Below are positions 16,474 through 23,925 of a stretch of 64,000 bases of DNA, one piece after another. The position numbers and the translations under genes were made by a program. A model generated the notes under the pieces. That model saw only the letters and a program-made list of their open reading frames with translations, did no database searches and was not told the DNA's origin. The stretch covers positions 62,001-126,000 of the forward strand of contig NZ_AUCB01000007.1 in NCBI RefSeq assembly GCF_000429545.1. The letters are read 5' to 3'. Position 1 is the stretch's first letter. Every line of letters starts with the position of its first letter. This DNA is from Arenibacter certesii DSM 19833 (GTDB lineage: Bacteria; Bacteroidota; Bacteroidia; Flavobacteriales; Flavobacteriaceae).

Positions 16474-18222
16474 TTATTTCTTATTGATTAAAATCCTTGC
16501 TTGTCCTGCCCAATCATCTCTTTGTGCCCTGCCTGGGAACGATTCTGTAATCGCATCCAATAAATCATATTCTCTATCGGTCATACGTGCTACCTGTGCG
16601 AATGTAAAAATCCCAATTTGATTAAGGCTAGCTTCCATTTGAGGCCCTATACCTTTTATTTCTTTAAGGTTATCAGGTTGTTGCGTGACAGGATCATACG
16701 TCCCCACCGCATTCAGCAATTCAGAGATTCCAGTTTTATCATCCTTTACAGGAGCAACCTCACCCATTATTACGTCATCTGTAATCGGTTTTCTCTCCAT
16801 TACTACTGGTCTAATAGTAGAAATTTGATACAATGGCTTTCCAGCATCCCTAAGTTTTTTATACTTATCACCGGAAGATTTTAAAATAGTCTTCACCTCC
16901 GCCTGTGCAATAACAGGGAACGTTCTAGCGTACAACAAGAATAATACAAAGAAGAATCCTATTGTCCCTACAAAGGTACCTATATCTACAAAAGTTGGCG
17001 AGAACATTGTCCAAGCAGATGGCATATAATCCCTGTGTAAAGACGTAGCAATAATCACGAATCTCTCAAACCACATCCCTATGTTCACCACAATAGATAT
17101 AAAGAAAGAGAACATAATACTAGTTCTTAGTTTCTTAAACCACATAAACTGTGGAGAGAACACGTTACAGGTCATCATTGCCCAATAAGCCCACCAGTAT
17201 GGTCCAGTTGCTCTGTTTAAGAATGCATACTGCTCATACTCTACTCCAGAATACCACGCTATGAACAACTCAGTAATATAAGCACAACCTACTATAGAAC
17301 CAGTCAACATAATAACAATGTTCATCAATTCAATATGCTGTACCGTAATATAGTCTTCCAACCCACTAACTTTCCTCATGATGATCAATAAGGTATTCAC
17401 CATGGCAAATCCTGAGAAGATCGCTCCAGCAACGAAGTAGGGAGGGAAGATTGTGGTATGCCATCCAGGAACGATCGAGGTAGCAAAGTCAAACGATACA
17501 ATAGTGTGTACAGAAAGTACAAGAGGGGTGGCCAAACCTGCCAATACCAAGTGAACTTCCTCAAATCGCTGCCAGTCTTTTGCACGACCTGTCCAACCAA
17601 AGCTTAACAAGCTATAGATTTTCTTTTGGAAAGGCTTAACCGCACGGTCCCTGATCATCGCAAAATCTGGCAACAAACCTGTCCACCAGAACACCAAGGA
17701 TACGGACAAGTAAGTAGAAATTGCGAATACGTCCCACAACAAAGGCGAGTTAAAGTTTACCCATAGGGATCCAAATTGGTTAGGTATGGGCAACACCCAA
17801 TAAGCCAACCATGGTCTTCCCATATGGATTAGCGGGAATAAACCCGCCTGCATAACAGAGAAAATGGTCATCGCTTCCGCAGAACGGTTAATAGCCATTC
17901 TCCATTTCTGTCTAAATAACAATAAAACTGCTGAGATCAGCGTACCGGCATGCCCGATACCAACCCACCAAACAAAGTTGGTAATATCCCAGGCCCAGCC
18001 AATTGTTTTATTTAATCCCCAGGTACCGATACCAGTAGATATCGTGTAGATAATACAACCAACCCCCCAGAGAAATGCCGCCAAGGCAATGGAAAATACA
18101 ATCCACCAATGCTTATTGGCCTTTCCCTCTACCGGAGCTGCGATATCCACAGTTACATCGTGGTAACTCTTATCTCCAAGTACTAAGGGTTTTCGTATAG
18201 GTGCTTCGTAATGCGACGCCAT
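16474..18222 (-). CDS. actC: Alternative complex III quinol-binding subunit ActC (NrfD-like) with a helix-hairpin-helix tail
   Basis: A 582-residue NrfD/PsrC-family integral membrane subunit, expected to bind the quinol. About 10 membrane helices occupy residues 40-450, with GIGHAGTLISAVLLLFRQ and PLIHMGRPWLAYWVLP as typical NrfD stretches. Residues 518-582 form an additional soluble tail beginning NLKEIKGIGPQMEASL and ending DDWAGQARILINKK. This resembles a helix-hairpin-helix/H3TH-type domain, and the same type of tail is on ribosomal protein S2 in this window. A charged linker (about 455-515) joins the two parts. Gaps: 35 bases after actB, 4 before actD. Confidence 0.93.
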   Translation of the reverse strand: MASHYEAPIRKPLVLGDKSYHDVTVDIAAPVEGKANKHWWIVFSIALAAFLWGVGCIIYTISTGIGTWGLNKTIGWAWDITNFVWWVGIGHAGTLISAVLLLFRQKWRMAINRSAEAMTIFSVMQAGLFPLIHMGRPWLAYWVLPIPNQFGSLWVNFNSPLLWDVFAISTYLSVSLVFWWTGLLPDFAMIRDRAVKPFQKKIYSLLSFGWTGRAKDWQRFEEVHLVLAGLATPLVLSVHTIVSFDFATSIVPGWHTTIFPPYFVAGAIFSGFAMVNTLLIIMRKVSGLEDYITVQHIELMNIVIMLTGSIVGCAYITELFIAWYSGVEYEQYAFLNRATGPYWWAYWAMMTCNVFSPQFMWFKKLRTSIMFSFFISIVVNIGMWFERFVIIATSLHRDYMPSAWTMFSPTFVDIGTFVGTIGFFFVLFLLYARTFPVIAQAEVKTILKSSGDKYKKLRDAGKPLYQISTIRPVVMERKPITDDVIMGEVAPVKDDKTGISELLNAVGTYDPVTQQPDNLKEIKGIGPQMEASLNQIGIFTFAQVARMTDREYDLLDAITESFPGRAQRDDWAGQARILINKK

Positions 18223-18257
18223 AATTTAATATATAGTTACGTTCCTTTTTATTTTGA

Positions 18258-21200
18258 TTAAGCTTCTTCTGTATTCCTCACTTTGGTGTGATAAAAAACA
18301 TTTGGTCTTGTTCCGATGTACTCAAGAAGATGATACATACGATCACTTTCTTTCAACTCAGCAACCTTACTCTCCTTATCATTAATATCTCCAAATACCA
18401 TTGCTCCGTTACCACAAGCAGCTGAACAAGCAGTCTGGAACTCTCCATCCTTCACCTCACGACCGTCACGTTTAGCATCTAAAATGGTCTTTTGTGTTTT
18501 CTGGATACACATGGAACATTTCTCCATAACCCCTCTAGACCTTACGGTTACATCCGGGTTAATTACCATTTTACCTAAATCGTTGTTCATGTGGTAATCA
18601 AACTCATCGTTATCACTGTACAAGAACCAGTTAAACCTTCTCACTTTATACGGACAGTTGTTCGCACAATATCTTGTACCCACACATCTGTTATAAGCCA
18701 TATGGTTTTGTCCCTGACGCCCGTGCGACGTTGCCGCAACAGGACAAACCGTTTCACAGGGAGCATGGTTACAATGCTGACACATAACTGGTTGGAAAAC
18801 CACTTGTGGGTTTGCAGCCGGATCTTCCAACTCACCAAAACCACCCAACGAACCATTATCTCCAAACAGTCCATCAAACTCTTCCTTCTTAGTAATGTCT
18901 GCAGCAAAAGTATCTTCAGAAGAGTAGTACCTATCTATACGCAACCAGTGCATATCCCTAGATTTCCTAACCTCTGCTTTCCCAACTACAGGTACGTTAT
19001 TTTCGGCGTGACAAGCAATAACACAAGCCCCACATCCCGTACAAGCATTTAAGTCTATAGACAAATTAAAGTGATGCCCTATTGAACGATCAAAACTATC
19101 CCAAAGATCCACACTAGTTGCAGGAACCTCTTGGTGATCCAAAGACACCACAGGCTTAGCATTCCACTCTTTAGCATCTTTAGTATTGAAAATTTCTAAG
19201 GTAGTCTCTTTTATAATATCTCCTCTACCCATTAGAGTCCTATGCAACTGCACACTTGCAAATTGATGCATTCCAGAGGTCTTCTCTATACTTACATTTT
19301 GAGTATTGGATAAGTTCTTATACAGAACATAGGCATTAACCCCAGTCTGCATCTCACTCTTCATCCCCACCGTTTTCCCGTATCCAAAGGCAAGCCCTAT
19401 TGAACCAGGAGCCTGACCGGGCTGAATAATTACCGGAACTCCCTCAAGAGTAGCGCCGTCTACGGTAAGAGTAACATAACTTCCATTTAAACCACCATCT
19501 GCGGAATGGTCATTAACCAAACCTAGACTAGCAGCATCTGCCTTGGAAACAGTAACATAGTTATCCCATGAAACTCTAGTTAGAGGATCTGGGAATTCTT
19601 GCAACCATGGGTTCCCTGCCTGCTGGCCATCTCCCATTCCAATTTTAGGATATAGGGTTAGCTCCATGCCATCAGCAGTAGCACTGGACAAACTAGACAG
19701 TGCCGATGAAATTGAAACTGACCCAACTTGCTCCTCTTCCGAATTTTCACCAACTACTTCATCAGCCACAGCTCCGTTCCCAGCTACAAACACACCATCG
19801 TGCAAAGCTTGGTTCCAGTCGCCACCAGCTAAAATCCCATTATTCCATGTTTCCCTTATGTAATCATAATAAGAAACATCCTTATCCATCCAATTAAGCA
19901 AAGCGGTCTGAAACTGTCTTGTATCAAACAATTGCTTAATGGTAGGTTGCATTAAACTATAATATCCTTTTTTAATTTGAACATCTCCCCAAGACTCCAA
20001 ATAGTGATTGGAAGCCCCAACGTACTGCACCGCTTCTGAGGTGTCCGTTACATTAGTAGAGAAAGCCAATGTTAAATCTACATTTTGCAAAGCCTCCACA
20101 AATTCACCGGCATTTGGCAACGTATATGCAGGGTTAACCCCATCCATTAACAACGCACCTACTTTACCAGACTTCATGTTTGCGATAAGTGCATTAAGAG
20201 CAGCTTTATTTCCTTGCCTTATATATTTTGGAGCAGAAGGATCGAATGCCTTACTTCCCAACATTTCATTAATAGCCAGTACCACAGCCTGGGCATTAAC
20301 ATCCTCGATACCCGATATCACTACCGAGTTAACTTTATTCTTCTTCACTTGGGCTGCAACAGCATCCAAAGCAATTTTTGCGCTTTCAGGAAGATTTCCA
20401 CTCCCAACCGATGCACCGCTCAACTTACCATAAAAGTAAGCCAAAGCCACTTTCTGCTGCGCTGGAGTTAGAGGAACCCTCTTATCGGCATTAGCTCCTG
20501 ACAAAGACATATTCGCCTCGAACTGCACATGCCTAGACATTTTACCATTTTTAGGCACACGACCTTTAGAGTAACCACTATCATATCCACCACCTTGCCA
20601 ATCCCCAAGGAAGTCAGCCCCAAAAGAGACTATAAGTTCTGCTTTTTCAAAATCGTAATCTGCCAATGCCCTTTCACCATACTTGGCTTCAAAAGCTGTT
20701 AGAGCAGCATCTTCAGAAATCGCATCGTATATCACATGATCTACATTACCGTACACCTCTTTAAATTCAGCAATCAATCTAGAAGTAGATGGACTTGCGT
20801 AGGTTTGGGTTAGTAGTGTTATTTTTTTCGCTGAACCTTTCAAGGAATTCAGCTTGGATTTTACCGCTCCATCTACATCGCTCCAGTCTACTGGTTCCCC
20901 GTTAAAAGAAGGACCTTGCAAACGGGTACTATCATACATGGTTAATACCGAAGCATTAACACGCGCATTAGCGGTCCCAGCCACCTTTGCATCCACGTTA
21001 TTCTCTATTTTGATCGGTCGACCTTCACGTGTTTTTACCAAAACACTTGCAAAGTCATACCCATCAGCTATAGTAGTCGCATAAAAATTGGCTACCCCAG
21101 GGATGATATGATCAGGCTTCACCACATAGGGAATTGATTTTATCACCGGACCTTCACACGCGGCCAAGGATGCAGCTGCGGTACTAAACCCTACATACTT

Positions 21201-21368
21201 AAGAAAATCCCTCCTGTTGGTAGACGTAGCAGCCAAAGTCTCCTTATCTCCTAAAAATTCATCTACCGGAATATCCTGAGTAAACTCATTCTGCCTTAGC
21301 GTCTCAACAATGGAATCGTTCGGATTTAACTCCGCCTCACTTTTCCAATATTTTTTATTTGATGACAT
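18258..21368 (-). CDS. actB: Alternative complex III iron-sulfur subunit ActB (molybdopterin oxidoreductase-like)
   Basis: A 1036-residue periplasmic-side subunit. The N-terminus carries a late twin-arginine signal (R52-R53 in NRRDFLKYVG) followed by a lipobox LAAC (Cys71). A molybdopterin-oxidoreductase-like region follows; in ACIII it does not hold molybdenum (family knowledge). The C-terminal ferredoxin-like part has four cysteine clusters: CTGCGACVIAC, CQHCNHAPCETVC, CVGTRYCANNC, and the pair CSMC...CSAAC. Together these can ligate one 3Fe-4S and three 4Fe-4S clusters. It passes electrons from quinol to the hemes of ActA. It lies 36 bases after actA. Confidence 0.95.
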   Translation of the reverse strand: MSSNKKYWKSEAELNPNDSIVETLRQNEFTQDIPVDEFLGDKETLAATSTNRRDFLKYVGFSTAAASLAACEGPVIKSIPYVVKPDHIIPGVANFYATTIADGYDFASVLVKTREGRPIKIENNVDAKVAGTANARVNASVLTMYDSTRLQGPSFNGEPVDWSDVDGAVKSKLNSLKGSAKKITLLTQTYASPSTSRLIAEFKEVYGNVDHVIYDAISEDAALTAFEAKYGERALADYDFEKAELIVSFGADFLGDWQGGGYDSGYSKGRVPKNGKMSRHVQFEANMSLSGANADKRVPLTPAQQKVALAYFYGKLSGASVGSGNLPESAKIALDAVAAQVKKNKVNSVVISGIEDVNAQAVVLAINEMLGSKAFDPSAPKYIRQGNKAALNALIANMKSGKVGALLMDGVNPAYTLPNAGEFVEALQNVDLTLAFSTNVTDTSEAVQYVGASNHYLESWGDVQIKKGYYSLMQPTIKQLFDTRQFQTALLNWMDKDVSYYDYIRETWNNGILAGGDWNQALHDGVFVAGNGAVADEVVGENSEEEQVGSVSISSALSSLSSATADGMELTLYPKIGMGDGQQAGNPWLQEFPDPLTRVSWDNYVTVSKADAASLGLVNDHSADGGLNGSYVTLTVDGATLEGVPVIIQPGQAPGSIGLAFGYGKTVGMKSEMQTGVNAYVLYKNLSNTQNVSIEKTSGMHQFASVQLHRTLMGRGDIIKETTLEIFNTKDAKEWNAKPVVSLDHQEVPATSVDLWDSFDRSIGHHFNLSIDLNACTGCGACVIACHAENNVPVVGKAEVRKSRDMHWLRIDRYYSSEDTFAADITKKEEFDGLFGDNGSLGGFGELEDPAANPQVVFQPVMCQHCNHAPCETVCPVAATSHGRQGQNHMAYNRCVGTRYCANNCPYKVRRFNWFLYSDNDEFDYHMNNDLGKMVINPDVTVRSRGVMEKCSMCIQKTQKTILDAKRDGREVKDGEFQTACSAACGNGAMVFGDINDKESKVAELKESDRMYHLLEYIGTRPNVFYHTKVRNTEEA

Positions 21369-21404
21369 ATTGATATATCTGAAATTATCTTGTAAATAGT
21401 TTGC

Positions 21405-22739
21405 TTAATAGTGACACTTACCACATTCTAATCCACCCATCTGGGCAGCAGTAAGCTTCTCAACTCCATACTTCTCAGAAAGTTCTGCATGAATCTTTTC
21501 ATAATACGCATTCCCCTCTACCTTAACATCTGTTTGCCTGTGACAATCTATACACCAACCCATGGTTAGAGGAGCATGCTGCTCCATAATTTCCATTTCC
21601 TCAACAGGACCATGACAAGTTTGACATTCTACACCTGCAACAGAAACGTGCTGAGAGTGATTAAAGTAAGCAAAGTCAGGCAAATTATGAACTCTCACCC
21701 ATTCCACAGGCTTGGTTTCCCCTGTGTATCGTTGGTTCTCCTCATCCCATCCTACCGCTTCATATAATTTCTTAATTTCCCCAGTATAAAACTCATTGGT
21801 ATAGCCATTAGCAAGATCTTCTTGACTAGGCCCATCAGGTCCACCTGTATATTCATAAATAGACTCATGACAGTTCATACAGAGATTTAAAGAAGGAATC
21901 CCCGCTGATTTAGAAACTCTAGCTGAAGAGTGACAATACTTACACTCAATTTCATTATCTCCGGCATGTATTTTATGAGAATAGTGTATAGGCTGTATTG
22001 GCGCATATCCCTGATCAACACCCAACTGCATCATCCACCCATAAGCATGATAAGCACCTGCCAATAAAAGAACGATAGTAAACACCAACACTAAAAACTG
22101 ATTTTTAGCAAAGGCCTTCCATAGCGGCAATCTTTTTTTAGCTTTTTCTTTTTCCAACGAGACACCACTAGCTTCCGCAATCCTTCTTAAGGTTGTATTC
22201 ACTAAAACCAACATCAAGACCAACAGCCCTAGAATAGCGATCAATCCACCAAGAACCACTTCGTTGGATATACCCGAACCAGCACCGGCACCGGCATCAC
22301 CTCCTGCAGTAGCAGTAGCTGCACCTGCGGCAGGCTCAGCTGGCGGAGCATCAGTATAGGCTAAAATATTATCGATATCAGCATCGGACAACATTGGGAA
22401 CGGCGTCATCGCTGCTTGATTGTACTCATTGTAGATCTTCACAGCATGAGGATCTCCTGCCTTAATCAAAGCAGAACTATTCCTAATCCACTTATACAAC
22501 CAATCCCTATCGTACTTTTCACCAACTCCTGCCAACGGCGGACCAGTCATCTTTCTTGTTAAAGAGTGACAAGCCGCACAATCTTGATTAAACAATTGCC
22601 TACCCTTAGCTGCATCAGCACTACCTGAAGAAGCCTCCGCAGCCTCTTGCGCAACAAGTGAATTTGAAATCAGCAGTAAACCTATCAGACTGACACCTAA
22701 AACCTTAGAAATTAGATTGCGGTATGGAACCTTTTTCAT
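21405..22739 (-). CDS. actA: Alternative complex III multi-heme cytochrome c ActA
   Basis: First gene of the respiratory operon, 444 residues. After a signal segment (about 9-30) comes a class I cytochrome c domain with CAACH at about residue 54 and the probable Met in AAMTPFPMLSDADI. A glycine/alanine linker (about 135-158) and a membrane helix follow, and then the C-terminal multi-heme domain with CKYCH, CMNCH, CQTCH, CIDCH and CGKCH. That makes six CxxCH motifs in total. A second membrane helix lies at about 212-235. The domain fusion of a mono-heme cytochrome to a pentaheme ActA is discussed under findings. Confidence 0.94.
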   Translation of the reverse strand: MKKVPYRNLISKVLGVSLIGLLLISNSLVAQEAAEASSGSADAAKGRQLFNQDCAACHSLTRKMTGPPLAGVGEKYDRDWLYKWIRNSSALIKAGDPHAVKIYNEYNQAAMTPFPMLSDADIDNILAYTDAPPAEPAAGAATATAGGDAGAGAGSGISNEVVLGGLIAILGLLVLMLVLVNTTLRRIAEASGVSLEKEKAKKRLPLWKAFAKNQFLVLVFTIVLLLAGAYHAYGWMMQLGVDQGYAPIQPIHYSHKIHAGDNEIECKYCHSSARVSKSAGIPSLNLCMNCHESIYEYTGGPDGPSQEDLANGYTNEFYTGEIKKLYEAVGWDEENQRYTGETKPVEWVRVHNLPDFAYFNHSQHVSVAGVECQTCHGPVEEMEIMEQHAPLTMGWCIDCHRQTDVKVEGNAYYEKIHAELSEKYGVEKLTAAQMGGLECGKCHY

Positions 22740-22823
22740 ATTAATAAATATTTCTATCGAAAGTTTGGCACGGTATTTACTCCATTATAATCTGGAGTTT
22801 CTAACCCTCGCTCAATTTGGAAG

Positions 22824-22831
22824 CAAAAATA
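22824..22831 (-). promoter_or_regulatory. Possible -7 element of the act-cox operon
   Basis: TATTTTTG on the minus strand (22831-22824) fits TAnnTTTG and lies 85 bases before the actA ATG. No TTG is seen at the expected upstream distance, so confidence is low. Confidence 0.3.
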
Positions 22832-22910
22832 CACAATACACTTTATTTGAGAAATGTTAAAGACACCATAACACCTAATTTATACCCGTTCTAAATAATA
22901 ATAAAATCTT

Positions 22911-22938
22911 TTGATTGATTCTTAATAAATTACCTTTG
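22911..22938 (+). promoter_or_regulatory. Promoter of the SPOR protein gene
   Basis: TTG (22911-22913), a 17-base spacer, then TACCTTTG (22931-22938): a complete Bacteroidota sigma-A promoter. The start codon follows 30 bases later. Confidence 0.75.
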
Positions 22939-22968
22939 CAAAGCATTAATTATGTAATTTAAAAACAT

Positions 22969-23340
22969 ATGAAAAATACCTTTTTATTTACGATTTTGGC
23001 ATGCTCTGCCATTTTCTGCTCTGCCCAACAGGGCAATGTCACTATTCAGCAGGACAGTAAAATCACGCAACTACTGAAAATCTATAAAAATGTAAACGAA
23101 AACACTAATTATTACCGTATTCAAGTTGGCTTTGGCTCTCACCAAGAAGCCCAGAACTTAAAAGCAAAGGTGGATGTAGATTTTCCCGATTGGCCCACAA
23201 AAATCGACTTTGAATCTCCAAGCTACCGTGTACGCATCGGCAACTTTAGAACCTTACTTGAAGGGGAGAAAAAACTTATAGAGGTAAGACAAAAATATCC
23301 CAGTGCAATGCTTCTAAAACCAGAAAAAACGACCAACTAG
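22969..23340 (+). CDS. Small secreted SPOR-domain protein
   Basis: A 123-residue protein with a signal peptide (MKNTFLFTILACSAIFCSA) and one SPOR domain at about 47-115 (YYRIQVGFGSHQEAQNLKAKV ... YRVRIGNFRTLLEGEKKL). SPOR domains bind denuded glycan strands of peptidoglycan at division sites (family knowledge). It lacks a membrane anchor, so it is probably a free periplasmic protein. It has its own promoter and terminator; divergent from actA. Confidence 0.87.
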   Translation: MKNTFLFTILACSAIFCSAQQGNVTIQQDSKITQLLKIYKNVNENTNYYRIQVGFGSHQEAQNLKAKVDVDFPDWPTKIDFESPSYRVRIGNFRTLLEGEKKLIEVRQKYPSAMLLKPEKTTN

Positions 23341-23352
23341 GTCGTTTTTTTA
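23324..23352 (+). terminator. Terminator of the SPOR protein gene
   Basis: A perfect 11-bp stem AAAAAACGACC / GGTCGTTTTTT with loop AACTA. It overlaps the stop codon of the gene. Confidence 0.9.
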
Positions 23353-23865
23353 TGTACACACTATCCACAATCAAGACTCCTACTTAAACCCGTCATTTCC
23401 TTGACGAACCAGAATACAATCTATTCAACCTATCCTTGCATCAATTCCCAATGCAACACCCCTTTAAATTACATTATAATCATTTCTAATCCACCAACAA
23501 AATTAACGTTACCAAAGTCGTAGTCCCTATATTCCATTTGATAGGAGCGCTCCTCCCAAACCTCACAATAGATTTTTAGTCACTATCACTGCACACAACT
23601 AACAAAAGAAGCTCCTAATTTAAATAAATCATCAGAAACTCACATTCAATTCCCCGTTAAGAACCAGTAAACTATTGCAATAAAAATTCTTGTAAAAATT
23701 ATAAAGCAGAACGACAGGAATGCTCAGCATCCCATTTTTTTGAAATAATAAGAAGCGAACTATACGGGAAATCAATTGAATTCGTATTCTTAGCAATCGT
23801 CTAGAAAACTCCAGTTTTTACACAAGACTATAAACCAAATAAAATCAGAAAAATCAGAAAATAAA
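23353..23865. other. Gene-free stretch between SPOR gene and infB
   Basis: About 510 AT-rich bases without a plausible coding frame. The only notable element is a perfect 12-base palindrome AGGAGCGCTCCT at 23543-23554. Confidence 0.5.
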
Positions 23866-23903
23866 AAACCCCGAACATCTCAAATTAATGAGAGTCGGGG
23901 TTT
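23864..23903 (-). terminator. Terminator of the rimP-nusA-infB operon
   Basis: AAACCCCGA (23866-23874) pairs with TCGGGGTTT (23895-23903), with an inner CTCA/TGAG stem. On the minus strand a run of T follows. It is 23 bases past the infB stop. Confidence 0.88.
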
Positions 23904-23925
23904 AATTTGCTTTAAGCAATTCTGT

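Noticed and set aside
18591-19052. A 153-residue plus-strand frame opposite actB
   Set aside because: Lies exactly over the cysteine-cluster part of actB; an antisense shadow.
20008-20433. A 141-residue plus-strand frame opposite the middle of actB
   Set aside because: Shadow of an Ala/Lys-rich coding region with no start signal.
18258-21368. Reading actB as a true molybdenum enzyme
   Set aside because: The act gene order shows it is the ACIII Fe-S subunit, whose molybdopterin-like domain lacks the cofactor in known structures.
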